From contig CACEQR010000010.1 of assembly GCA_902561765.1 (NCBI GenBank), forward strand, positions 1-36,976: a stretch of 36,976 nucleotides of DNA, read 5' to 3'. The notes beneath the pieces were generated by a model that saw only the letters and a list, made by a program, of their open reading frames with translations, did no database searches and was not told the DNA's origin. The position numbers and the translations under genes are program-made. Each line of letters starts with the position of its first letter. Positions within the stretch are counted from its first letter, which is position 1. This DNA is from an uncultured Pelagibacteraceae bacterium (GTDB taxonomy: Bacteria; Pseudomonadota; Alphaproteobacteria; Pelagibacterales; Pelagibacteraceae). Below, one piece after another: positions 16,993 to 25,135 of the stretch.

Positions 16993-17922
16993 ATGTATTC
17001 TATCTTTATTGGGTTAACACCTTTTATTTTTATAACTTTGCTTGGATTTATCTTTGGAAGAATTAAAATATTTGATTTGAGTCATGCAAAAGTTTTAAAC
17101 TTATTTTTATTTTATGTTGCGGTGCCTGCGCTAATCATAAAATTTGTTGCACAGAGTGAAATTGGTCAAGTAGATATAAAGCAAATAATTTCATATTTCT
17201 TAATGCAGGCTAGTCTAGGTTTAATTACTTTTTTTGTGACGAGCAAACTTTTCAAAAGACCAATACCAGAGTCAATTATTTGGTCGTTAATGGTTTCATT
17301 GTCTAATCACGTAACTTTACTATTGCCTATTACCAAAATCTATTTTGGAACAGATGTTATTGCACAAGTTACCAGTATAATATTAATGGACGGAGTAATC
17401 TTATTATCTGTAATTACTTTTTTTTTAGAATTAACAACAAAAAAGAATATTAAATTACTATTATTTTTAAGAAATGTGACTTTTAATCCAATGATATTTT
17501 CAATTTTAATTGGACTTTTGCTTTTTTTATTTAACTATAAAATTGATGATACGCCAATAGATTACGTGCTATCTGTTTTAGCAGCCTGTGTTTCTCCAGT
17601 TGGTTTGTTTGCAATCGGTATTACTCTTTCTTTTTATACACACAAAGTAATTAACAAATTAACTTCAACTATCTCTATTTTAAAATTAGTTATATCTCCG
17701 ATAATATTATTAATTATAGCTTTTATATTCTTTGATGCTGGACTACCTGAAAAAATACCAGGCGCATTTTTTGTAAGTGTAGCACCTTGTGGACATACTG
17801 CAGTAGTATTATGTTCAGCTTACAATGTTAGTCCTGAGAATATTATAAAAGCTCTATTTATTTCTACTTTTGCCTCAATAGGCACGATTTTTTTTGCAAT
17901 TCAATATTTACAGGTTGCTTAG
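16993..17922 (+). CDS. AEC-family (auxin efflux carrier type) transporter
   Basis: A 309-residue integral membrane protein with about ten hydrophobic helices in two halves, typical of AEC/MdcF-type carriers. Recognisable features are the N-terminal LTPFIFITLLGFIFGRIKIFD, the proline- and asparagine-containing NLFLFYVAVPALIIKF, and the second-half SPVGLFAIGITLSFYT with the broken helix common to this fold. Bacterial members move dicarboxylates or other organic anions; direction and substrate are not predictable here. It follows the oxygenase gene by four bases and is probably in its operon. Its last 15 bases overlap the end of the convergent dehydrogenase gene. Confidence 0.85.
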   Translation: MYSIFIGLTPFIFITLLGFIFGRIKIFDLSHAKVLNLFLFYVAVPALIIKFVAQSEIGQVDIKQIISYFLMQASLGLITFFVTSKLFKRPIPESIIWSLMVSLSNHVTLLLPITKIYFGTDVIAQVTSIILMDGVILLSVITFFLELTTKKNIKLLLFLRNVTFNPMIFSILIGLLLFLFNYKIDDTPIDYVLSVLAACVSPVGLFAIGITLSFYTHKVINKLTSTISILKLVISPIILLIIAFIFFDAGLPEKIPGAFFVSVAPCGHTAVVLCSAYNVSPENIIKALFISTFASIGTIFFAIQYLQVA

Positions 17923-18972
17923 AATTTTATTAGCACACTCTATCGTATTGCTATCACCATCTAAATCTTTTGTTCTATTATTTTTCTCTAATAAAGTTTT
18001 TTCTATTGAATTTACTATTCTTGATGCAGCTTCTTTCTCTCCCAAATAATCTAACATCATGGCGCCAGACCAAATTTGTCCTATAGGATTGGCAATACCT
18101 TTTCCGGCTATATCTGGAGCAGAACCATGTACTGGTTCAAATAGAGATGGATATTTGTTTGTTGGATTAATATTTCCAGAAGGTGCAATACCTATCGTTC
18201 CAGTACAAGCTGGACCTAAATCTGATAAAATATCTCCAAATAAATTTGAAGCCACAACAACATCAAACCATTCAGGAGTAAGAACAAATCTAGCAGTTAA
18301 TATATCAATATGAAATTGGTCAGTTTCAATTTCAGGATAGTTTTTCTTATTTTCATAAAATCTTTCATCCCAATAGGGCATGGTTATCGATATACCATTT
18401 GATTTCGTGGCATTAGTTAATTTTTTTCTTTTGCGAGTTTTTGCAAGTTCAAACGCAAAATTTTGCACTCTGTCTATCCCATGTTTTGACATGATGGTTT
18501 CTTGAATTACAATTTCTCTTTCTGTATTTTGATACATTTTTCCACCAACTGATGAATACTCTCCCTCTGTATTTTCTCTAACTATCATCATATCAATATC
18601 GCCAGGTTTTTTATTAGCTAATGGGGCATTCACACCTTTAAATAATTTTACTGGTCTTAGATTTATATATTGATCAAATTCTCTTCTAAACTGAAGTAGT
18701 GATCCCCATAAAGTAATATGATCAGGGTATCTATCTGGCATTCCAACAGCTCCAAAAAATATAGCATCATGATTGCCAATCTTTTTCTTCCAATCATCTG
18801 GTAACATTTTTCCATGTTTTTCATAGTAGTCACATGATGAAAAATCAAATTCGTCAATTTGTAATTTAAATTGATGTTGACTAGCTACTTCTTTTAGAAT
18901 TTTTTGAGCTTCAGGAACTACTTCTTTACCAATTCCATCTCCTGCAATGGAAGCAATTTTATACTCTTTCAT
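17908..18972 (-). CDS. ttuC: Tartrate/D-malate dehydrogenase-type oxidative decarboxylase
   Basis: A 354-residue member of the isocitrate/isopropylmalate dehydrogenase family. IAGDGIGKEVVPEA near the N-terminus, GAVGMPDRYPDHITLWGSLLQFRREFDQYINLRPVKLF around 75-112 (the pattern of TtuC/DmlA), EGEYSSVGG at about 136-144 and the metal-binding DILSDLGPACTGTIGIAPSGNI region identify it. It should oxidise tartrate or D-malate with NAD, with metal-dependent decarboxylation. Family length is about 355-361. The gene starts two bases after the guaC stop, so the two are cotranscribed. Its 3' end overlaps the convergent AEC carrier by 15 bases. 3-Isopropylmalate dehydrogenase is less likely given the HITLWGSLL motif. 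Confidence 0.88.
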   Translation of the reverse strand: MKEYKIASIAGDGIGKEVVPEAQKILKEVASQHQFKLQIDEFDFSSCDYYEKHGKMLPDDWKKKIGNHDAIFFGAVGMPDRYPDHITLWGSLLQFRREFDQYINLRPVKLFKGVNAPLANKKPGDIDMMIVRENTEGEYSSVGGKMYQNTEREIVIQETIMSKHGIDRVQNFAFELAKTRKRKKLTNATKSNGISITMPYWDERFYENKKNYPEIETDQFHIDILTARFVLTPEWFDVVVASNLFGDILSDLGPACTGTIGIAPSGNINPTNKYPSLFEPVHGSAPDIAGKGIANPIGQIWSGAMMLDYLGEKEAASRIVNSIEKTLLEKNNRTKDLDGDSNTIECANKILSNL

Positions 18973-18974
18973 TT

Positions 18975-20033
18975 TTATTTTGTGAAAGTATCGTTAAATT
19001 GTTTTGCAACCCTTACAAAAGTAGTACATTTACTTAATTGTTTTAATGAAGGTGCGCCCACGTATGTACAACTACTTCTAACACCACCTAAAATATCTTG
19101 AATTGTATCTTTTATTTTTCCTCTATATTTAATTCTTACAGTTCTTCCTTCACTACTTCTGTAATTTGATAATCCTCCATAATGCTTTTTATTTGCTGTT
19201 TCTGAACTTGAACCATAGAATTCAATATATTTTGATCCATTAGATTTAACGATTTTTCCCTTACCTTCATCGTGGCCTGCAAACATTCCTCCTAACATTA
19301 CAAAATCTGCACCACCACCAAAACCCTTCGCAACATCTCCAGGGCATGTGCATCCTCCATCTGCAATTATGTGAGCTCCTAATCCGTGGGCTGCATCAGC
19401 ACATTCAATTACGGCACTTAATTGAGGATAGCCAACTCCTGTTTGAATTCTTGTTGTGCAAACACTTCCAGGACCAATTCCAACTTTAACTATATCTGCA
19501 CCAGATAAAATTAATTCTTGCGTCATATCTGCAGTAACAACATTTCCAGCTATTATAGTTTTTGTTGGATATTTATCTCTTACAGATTTAAGAAATTTAC
19601 TGAAGTATTCAGAGTAACCATTAGCAACGTCTATACAAATAAATTTTATAAATCCAAATTCTCTTAAAACTTTGTTTAAATTCTCAAAATCTTCTTTTTT
19701 AGTGCCTATACTAATAGCTATATTTTTATAAATAGATTTAATTTTTTTAAATTGCTTTATTTTTTTAATATCATGTTGTTTAGTCAAACAAGTTATCATT
19801 CCATATTCAGATAATTTCTCAGCTATTCCAAGTTCTCCAACTCCATCCATATTTGCAGCCATTATTGGAATGCCTGACCACTCATTTTTACTATATTTAA
19901 ATCTATAGGTTCTTAAGAGATTTACATCCTTCCGACTTTGAAGCGTACTTCTCTTAGGTCTAAAAAGGACGTCTGAATAATCTAGTTTTAATTCTTCTTC
20001 AATTCTCACAGGTCCGAATTTATACAGGTGCAT
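18975..20033 (-). CDS. guaC: GMP reductase
   Basis: A 352-residue GMP reductase, converting GMP to IMP and ammonia with NADPH. The sequence follows E. coli GuaC closely: RIEEELKLDYSDVLFRPKRSTL, ICIDVANGYSEYF, AGNVVTADMTQELILSGADIVKVG, the catalytic Cys in GIGPGSVCTT (C192 here), DGGCTCPGDVAKGFGGGADFVMLGG and ILGGVRSSCTYVGA. No CBS domain, which separates it from IMP dehydrogenase. From ATG 20033 it has eight more residues than E. coli GuaC; a GTG at 20009 aligns exactly with the E. coli start and may be the true one. It precedes the tartrate-type dehydrogenase by two bases. Confidence 0.93.
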   Translation of the reverse strand: MHLYKFGPVRIEEELKLDYSDVLFRPKRSTLQSRKDVNLLRTYRFKYSKNEWSGIPIMAANMDGVGELGIAEKLSEYGMITCLTKQHDIKKIKQFKKIKSIYKNIAISIGTKKEDFENLNKVLREFGFIKFICIDVANGYSEYFSKFLKSVRDKYPTKTIIAGNVVTADMTQELILSGADIVKVGIGPGSVCTTRIQTGVGYPQLSAVIECADAAHGLGAHIIADGGCTCPGDVAKGFGGGADFVMLGGMFAGHDEGKGKIVKSNGSKYIEFYGSSSETANKKHYGGLSNYRSSEGRTVRIKYRGKIKDTIQDILGGVRSSCTYVGAPSLKQLSKCTTFVRVAKQFNDTFTK

Positions 20034-20114
20034 AAAGTAAATTCAAATTAAATATTATTAATATTGATACTAAGTTTTCATTAGTTATACTTTCAAAAAT
20101 TGATATTATTAAGC

Positions 20115-20993
20115 ATGTTTAAAGGTTTTAAGTCAAAATACGTAAAAGTAAGAAAGGGTAAAATTTTTTGTAGAGTAGGTGGTGAGGGTCCACCATTACT
20201 TTTGCTTCATGGATATCCACAAACACATCTAATGTGGCACAAAACAGCTTCAGAATTATCGAAAAGGTTTACAGTTATTGCTGCAGACTTAAGAGGGTAT
20301 GGCAACAGTTTAGTTCCACCTTCAGACAATAAGCATTTTAATTATTCCAAAAGAGAAATGGCAAGCGATATGAGACAAACAATGGTAAAATTGGGTTATA
20401 CCAAATTCTTTGTAGCTGGACATGATAGAGGAGGAAGGGTTGCTCACAGATTAGCAAGAGATTATAGAAAAAATATATTAGCTTTGAGTGTTTTAGATAT
20501 TTGCCCAACTTTGGATATGTATGAATTGACAACTAGAGATTTTGCAAAAGCTTATTTTCATTGGTTTTTTTTAATTCAACCAAAATGGTTACCCGAGAGA
20601 ATGATTATGAGTGATCCAAGAAAATGGATGAAAAACTGCCTAGATAAATGGTCTGGAAATCATAAATTTGGAAAAGTTGAAGAGGGTTATTTAAAATGTT
20701 TTAAGCAACCAAAAAGAATTCATGGCTCATGTGAAGATTATAGAGCATCTGCAACAATTGACTTGGAACATGACAGAAAAGATAGAAAAAAAAAACTAAA
20801 CATTCCTATTCAAGTATTATGGGGAAAAAAAGGTGTAATTGGTAAACAGTTCAAACCATTAAAAATTTGGCAGAAATATACAAATAAAAAAATTGAGGGT
20901 TATCCAATAAATTCTGGTCATTTTCTTCCAGAACAAAACCCAAAAGCAACTGTAAAACATTTAACCGATTTTTTTTTAGATAAAATTAGGTAA
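20115..20993 (+). CDS. Alpha/beta hydrolase, fluoroacetate/haloacetate dehalogenase-like
   Basis: A 292-residue alpha/beta hydrolase from ATG 20115 (a TTG at 20100 is a poorer start). The whole fluoroacetate dehalogenase residue set known from RPA1163 of Rhodopseudomonas palustris appears to be present: oxyanion region HGYPQTHLMWH at 32-42, nucleophile D104 in GHDRGGR with carboxylate-binding R105 and R108, acid D128, halide pocket H149-W150 and Y209, and catalytic H269 in SGHFLPE. That enzyme displaces fluoride or chloride from a haloacetate to give glycolate. Cytoplasmic, no signal peptide. It diverges from guaC and is followed by tldD with 75 bases between. Other small-ester or epoxide hydrolases are possible, but the H-W-Y pocket argues for dehalogenation. 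Confidence 0.82.
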   Translation: MFKGFKSKYVKVRKGKIFCRVGGEGPPLLLLHGYPQTHLMWHKTASELSKRFTVIAADLRGYGNSLVPPSDNKHFNYSKREMASDMRQTMVKLGYTKFFVAGHDRGGRVAHRLARDYRKNILALSVLDICPTLDMYELTTRDFAKAYFHWFFLIQPKWLPERMIMSDPRKWMKNCLDKWSGNHKFGKVEEGYLKCFKQPKRIHGSCEDYRASATIDLEHDRKDRKKKLNIPIQVLWGKKGVIGKQFKPLKIWQKYTNKKIEGYPINSGHFLPEQNPKATVKHLTDFFLDKIR

Positions 20994-21003
20994 TTTATAT
21001 ATT

Positions 21004-21032
21004 TTGATGTGATCAATGATCGCGCATATCAT
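21004..21032 (+). promoter_or_regulatory. Predicted sigma-70 promoter of tldD
   Basis: TTGATG at 21004-21009 and TATCAT at 21027-21032 are spaced by 17 bases, giving a start near 21039 and a leader of about 30 bases before the tldD ATG at 21069. A second weaker candidate (TTGATA at 21035-21040) would start almost at the ATG. Supported by spacing and consensus only. Confidence 0.4.
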
Positions 21033-21068
21033 TCTTGATAATAAAAAATTCACCTTTAAATATATTGT

Positions 21069-22481
21069 ATGTCTTCTTTGTTAAAAAACTCAGAATTAAC
21101 TCTAGAAAAAGCTGATAAAATTGTTTCAGAGACTTTAAACAATTGCGATGATGGTGAACTTTATGTAGAAGATACAAAATCTGAAACTATCGTTTTAGAT
21201 GATAATAAAATCAAAAGTTCAAACTATACTTCTGATTTAGGTTATGGTTTTAGAGCAGTCACTGGTGATACTGTGGCTTACTCTCATTCAAATGATATTA
21301 CAGAAAAATCACTAAAAAACTCAAGTGAAAATCTTAAATCAACTTTAAAAAACAATAGCGGTTCTTACAATTCAGAAATTAAAAAAACTAATCAAAAACT
21401 TTATAAAGACATTGATCCTATCGAAAGCAAATCAATGAAATCAAAAATAGAGTTACTTAATAATATGAATGAGTATGCCAGATCAAAAGATAAGAGTGTA
21501 AAACAAGTAACAGCTAGTCTTTTAGCTGAAAAGAAAAATGTTGAAATTATTAGATCTGGTGGAGAGCTATTATCAGATAATCGACCATTAGTTAGAATTA
21601 ATATGTCAGTAATGGTTGAAAAAAATGGAAGGAAAGAAACTGGTGTTTTTGGGATTGGTGGAAGACAAGATTATGATGAGTATTTAAAAAATGATAACTG
21701 GAAAAAGGTTTGTGATGAAGCTTTTAGGATTGCAAACACCAACATAGAAAGTAAACCTTCACCAGCTGGAGAGATGAAAGTAGTACTCGGTCCTGGCTGG
21801 CCTGCTATTTTAATTCATGAGGCTGTAGGCCATGGCCTAGAGGGAGATTTTAATAGAAAAAAAACTTCAGCTTTTCATGATTTAGTAGGAAAAAAAGTTG
21901 CAAGTAAAGGAGTTACTATAATAGATGATGGTACATTAGATAACAGAAGAGGTAGTTTAAATATTGATGATGAGGGAACTCCTACTGAACGAACTGTTTT
22001 AATAGAAGACGGAATTTTAAAAAATTTTATGCAAGATAGACTAAATGCGAGATTAATGAATACAAAATCCACAGGAAATGGGAGAAGAGAAAGTTATAAA
22101 CATGTCGTAATGCCAAGAATGAGAAATACAATCATGTTAGGTGGTACAAACACTCAAGAAGAAATGATTAAATCAGTCGACAAAGGTATTTTTGCAGTAA
22201 GTTTTGGTGGCGGTCAAGTCGATATAACATCAGGAAAATTTGTTTTCAATTGCACAGAGGCATATGAAATAATTGATGGGAAAGTAGGAGCTCCAATTAA
22301 AGGTGCGACTCTAATCGGTGACGGTCCATCATCATTAAAAGAAATATTAATGGTTGGAAATGACATGATGTTAGATCCTGGAATTGGTACTTGTGGAAAA
22401 GCAGGACAAGGTGTTCCAGTTGGTGTTGGACAGCCATCATTGTTGATCAACAATATGACAGTCGGTGGAACTCAATTGTAA
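21069..22481 (+). CDS. tldD: Metalloprotease TldD
   Basis: A 470-residue TldD, the metal-containing subunit of the TldD/TldE heterodimeric protease. The zinc motif HEAVGH is at 250-255 (in LIHEAVGHGLEGD), and C442 in PGIGTCGKAGQG fits the conserved Cys ligand of TldD. Conserved blocks RRGSLNIDDEGTP, FMQDRLNARLM and GGGQVDITSGKFVFNCTEAYEI are present. In E. coli TldD/E cleaves unfolded peptides, including the microcin B17 leader and the CcdA antitoxin. The gene is followed five bases later by its partner pmbA, so both subunits come from one message. Length is as expected (about 470-480). Confidence 0.95.
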   Translation: MSSLLKNSELTLEKADKIVSETLNNCDDGELYVEDTKSETIVLDDNKIKSSNYTSDLGYGFRAVTGDTVAYSHSNDITEKSLKNSSENLKSTLKNNSGSYNSEIKKTNQKLYKDIDPIESKSMKSKIELLNNMNEYARSKDKSVKQVTASLLAEKKNVEIIRSGGELLSDNRPLVRINMSVMVEKNGRKETGVFGIGGRQDYDEYLKNDNWKKVCDEAFRIANTNIESKPSPAGEMKVVLGPGWPAILIHEAVGHGLEGDFNRKKTSAFHDLVGKKVASKGVTIIDDGTLDNRRGSLNIDDEGTPTERTVLIEDGILKNFMQDRLNARLMNTKSTGNGRRESYKHVVMPRMRNTIMLGGTNTQEEMIKSVDKGIFAVSFGGGQVDITSGKFVFNCTEAYEIIDGKVGAPIKGATLIGDGPSSLKEILMVGNDMMLDPGIGTCGKAGQGVPVGVGQPSLLINNMTVGGTQL

Positions 22482-22486
22482 TCTAA

Positions 22487-23806
22487 ATGATTAAAGATCA
22501 AGATTATTTAAAAAAAATTGCTGATATTTGTCTTAGCAGATCAAAAAAACAAGGCTCAACTGATGCAAGTATTATGGTACAGAGCTCTATATCTGAAAAT
22601 GTTAATGTTAGGAATAAAAAATTAGATGGATCAGAAAGATCTGAAAATCTTGGAGTTGTACTTACAACATACTTAGGAAAGAGAAAGTCCTCAATTGCAT
22701 CATCAAACCTTAAAGAGAATAACTTAAATGAATTAGTTGATAGATGTATTGAAACAATGAAGATAACCCCTGAAGATGAATATAATTCATTACCAGATAA
22801 AGATCTTCACTTTAGCGGTTTGAAAGACTTAGAATTGTTTGATGAAACACATTTAAGCAATGAAGATAAAATTAATTATATTAAAGAGGCAGAAGATGAG
22901 GCTTTTTCAAATAATAAAATAGTAAATACTAATGGTTCAGGTTTTGGAGAAAATAAATCAAATTTTTTATTAGCTAATTCTAATGGATTTGTCGATGGAT
23001 ATAAAACTTCACAATTTACAGCCTATTGTGAGGTTGTTTCTAAAAGCAATGGAAGTATGGAAAGAGATTATGAATATACTAGTAAAAGATTTTATAGTGA
23101 CATTTTAAAACCAAAAGAACTTGGATCTATCGCAGCAGATCATGCTGTGAAAAAACTAAACCCAAAAAAAATTAAAAGTGAAAAAATAAGTCTTATATTC
23201 GATAAAAGAATATCTAAAAATTTTCTTTCAATTTTTGCAAATGCGATTTCATCAAGTGCTATTGCTAAAGGTACTACATTTTTAAAAGACAAATTAAACC
23301 AAAAAGTTTTCAATTCTGAAATAAATATACTTGATCACGGTGATATTAAAAAAGCTAATGGTTCTCGTTATTTTGACAGTGAAGGAATAGGTATAATTAA
23401 CCTAGATTTAATTAAAAACGGTATACTCCAGGATTATTTGATTGACACTTATAATGGGAAAAAAATTAACAGAAAGTCTAATGGAAGAGCAAGCGGTACA
23501 ACGAATCTGTATTTTGAAAATGGATCTAAAACTTTTAATGAGTTGATAAAATCAGAAAATAAACTTCTTTACATAAAGGAAACTATTGGACACGGGACAA
23601 ATATTATTAATGGAGATTATTCTGTAGGTGCGAGTGGTATAATGATTGAAAATGGTGAATTTTCATATCCAGTAAGTGAAATAACAATCGCTGGAAATTT
23701 AAATAATATTTTTCAAAATATAACTCTAGCTGACGATCTAGAATTTAATTATTCTACAAATTCTCCAACCATGCATGTTGAAGGTATGATTGTTGGTGGT
23801 AAATAA
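22487..23806 (+). CDS. pmbA: PmbA/TldE protease subunit
   Basis: A 439-residue PmbA/TldE, the partner of TldD. It has the family architecture but no HExxxH, as expected because only TldD binds the metal. Recognisable parts are VNVRNKKLDGSERSENLGVVL near residue 35, IIFDKRISK-type strand followed by the SSSAIAKGTTFL segment, SEGIGI-x-LDLIKNGILQDYLIDTYNGKKINRKSNGRASG, and the C-terminal DYSVGASGIMIENGEFSYPVSEITIAGNL, which is diagnostic. It closes the active-site channel and contributes to substrate binding. It follows tldD by five bases and precedes a TPR protein gene by six. Confidence 0.93.
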   Translation: MIKDQDYLKKIADICLSRSKKQGSTDASIMVQSSISENVNVRNKKLDGSERSENLGVVLTTYLGKRKSSIASSNLKENNLNELVDRCIETMKITPEDEYNSLPDKDLHFSGLKDLELFDETHLSNEDKINYIKEAEDEAFSNNKIVNTNGSGFGENKSNFLLANSNGFVDGYKTSQFTAYCEVVSKSNGSMERDYEYTSKRFYSDILKPKELGSIAADHAVKKLNPKKIKSEKISLIFDKRISKNFLSIFANAISSSAIAKGTTFLKDKLNQKVFNSEINILDHGDIKKANGSRYFDSEGIGIINLDLIKNGILQDYLIDTYNGKKINRKSNGRASGTTNLYFENGSKTFNELIKSENKLLYIKETIGHGTNIINGDYSVGASGIMIENGEFSYPVSEITIAGNLNNIFQNITLADDLEFNYSTNSPTMHVEGMIVGGK

Positions 23807-23812
23807 ATAATA

Positions 23813-24358
23813 ATGAAAATAATTTTAAAAAGCTTAATAGTCTTAACTTTGTTTTTTAATCCAGTCCACTCAGCAGATAATAATCAATTAAATAAACTTT
23901 TTGAAAAACTTTTAGAAGATGGTGAAATCTCAGCAAGAGAAACTGAAATGAAAATTTGGAGTATTTGGACAACTCATCCAACAGATCAAAACCTGACTAG
24001 TTTATTATCTAGAGGTACATCATTTATGAACAGTCAAGAATATCAAAAAGCTGAAGATATATTTACAACTGTTATTGGGTTAGATCCAAAATGGGCTGAA
24101 GCATGGAATAAACGGGCTACTGTTCTTTATTTGATGGGTAAATATCAAAAATCACAAGACGATATTGATGAAGTTTTAAAATTAGAGGATAGGCATTTTG
24201 GAGCTTTATCAGGTCAAGGCTTAGTACAAATGAAATTAAAAAATTATGAAAAAGCGTTAAGCAGCTACGAAAGAGTAAAAAAAATTTATCCATCCATGAG
24301 ATCTCCAAAAATTATGATACCTCAAATAAAAGAGATGATTAAAGATCAATCTGTTTAA
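23813..24358 (+). CDS. Exported TPR-repeat protein
   Basis: A 181-residue protein with a signal peptide (about residues 1-20, KSLIVLTLFFNPVHSA, cleavage before DNN) and two to three tetratricopeptide repeats from about residue 60 to 165: typical A-x-x-x-F and A-W-x-x-R-A positions in YQKAEDIFTTVIGLDPKWAEAWNKRATVLYLMGKY, then QKSQDDIDEVLKLEDRHFGALSGQGLVQMKLKNYEKAL. TPRs mediate protein-protein contacts, so this is a likely periplasmic scaffold or adaptor of unknown partner. It follows pmbA by six bases and precedes the phosphatase-family gene by one base, consistent with an operon. Confidence 0.85.
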   Translation: MKIILKSLIVLTLFFNPVHSADNNQLNKLFEKLLEDGEISARETEMKIWSIWTTHPTDQNLTSLLSRGTSFMNSQEYQKAEDIFTTVIGLDPKWAEAWNKRATVLYLMGKYQKSQDDIDEVLKLEDRHFGALSGQGLVQMKLKNYEKALSSYERVKKIYPSMRSPKIMIPQIKEMIKDQSV

Positions 24359-24359
24359 G

Positions 24360-24908
24360 ATGAAAAAATTAATATTAATTTTTTCACTATTTTTGATCCA
24401 GTTTGACTACTCGTTTGCGAATGATAAAGTTATTACGTCTTTAAAAGAAGGAGGTAAGCTTGTGTTTATTAGACATGCACTTGCCCCAGGAAATGGTGAT
24501 CCAGAAAATTTTGAATTAAAAAACTGTTCTACCCAAAGAAATTTAAATAACATAGGAATTGAACAATCAAAAAGAATTGGATCAATATTTAAAAAAAACG
24601 ATATCAAAATTGATAATATATTTTCAAGTGAGTGGTGTAGATGCAAAGATACAGCAAAGTTTGCATTTGATAATTTTGAAACTTTTGATGCTCTTAATTC
24701 ATTTTACGATATAAAATTTGCAGCTAACGAGGATAAGCAGATAAAGGATTTTTATGAATTTATAACCAATCTGGAAAATAAAAATAATATTATATTTGTT
24801 ACGCACTATGTAGTTATAGGGGCAATTTTAAATATTGGAACATCCTCTGGTGAAATAGTTGTGACAGATAAAAACTTGAATATTATTGGATCAATCGATA
24901 CTTTATAA
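24360..24908 (+). CDS. Exported histidine phosphatase family protein
   Basis: A 182-residue protein of the histidine phosphatase (phosphoglycerate-mutase-like) superfamily with a signal peptide (hydrophobic LILIFSLFLIQFDYSFA, cleavage near residue 20). The catalytic histidine lies in VFIRHALAPG; the motif is R-H-A in place of the common R-H-G. A conserved arginine sits in EWCRCKDTA (near 96-104), and the second catalytic His in VTHYVVIGAI near the C-terminus. It would remove phosphate from small substrates in the periplasm; the substrate is unknown. It starts one base after the TPR gene's stop. Confidence 0.85.
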   Translation: MKKLILIFSLFLIQFDYSFANDKVITSLKEGGKLVFIRHALAPGNGDPENFELKNCSTQRNLNNIGIEQSKRIGSIFKKNDIKIDNIFSSEWCRCKDTAKFAFDNFETFDALNSFYDIKFAANEDKQIKDFYEFITNLENKNNIIFVTHYVVIGAILNIGTSSGEIVVTDKNLNIIGSIDTL

Positions 24909-24920
24909 TATACTAAAATT

Positions 24921-25112
24921 ATGAAAACGATCTTTGTAATAGGCTCAAAAAAACATACACTTAAGTACACAAGAAAAATGCCTGAAGGGGAAGTAAAAAA
25001 AATGAAATCATTTATGACAAACAAAGGTCAAAAATTAGAGAAAACCTCTAAATTCAAAATTCTTAAAGTCACCGAAGAAAAATCTGCAAGAACTTTTAAA
25101 ATTAATTTATAA
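24921..25112 (+). CDS. Small basic protein of unknown function
   Basis: A 63-residue lysine-rich protein (MKTIFVIGSKKHTLKYTRKMPEGEVKK at the start, ARTFKINL at the end) with no signal peptide and no membrane segment. I recognise no family. It follows the phosphatase gene by 12 bases and precedes the aminotransferase gene by 23 on the same strand, and its composition matches the surrounding genes. It is probably real because it fills an otherwise empty gap in a tightly packed operon, but no strong ribosome binding site is visible. Confidence 0.55.
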   Translation: MKTIFVIGSKKHTLKYTRKMPEGEVKKMKSFMTNKGQKLEKTSKFKILKVTEEKSARTFKINL

Positions 25113-25135
25113 ATTTTTTTAAAATCAAATAGAAA

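Noticed and set aside
24360..24908. R-H-A in place of R-H-G as evidence of an inactive phosphatase
   Set aside because: The essential Arg and His are kept, a conserved Arg follows, and the distal His is present; R-H-A members are known, so loss of activity cannot be argued.
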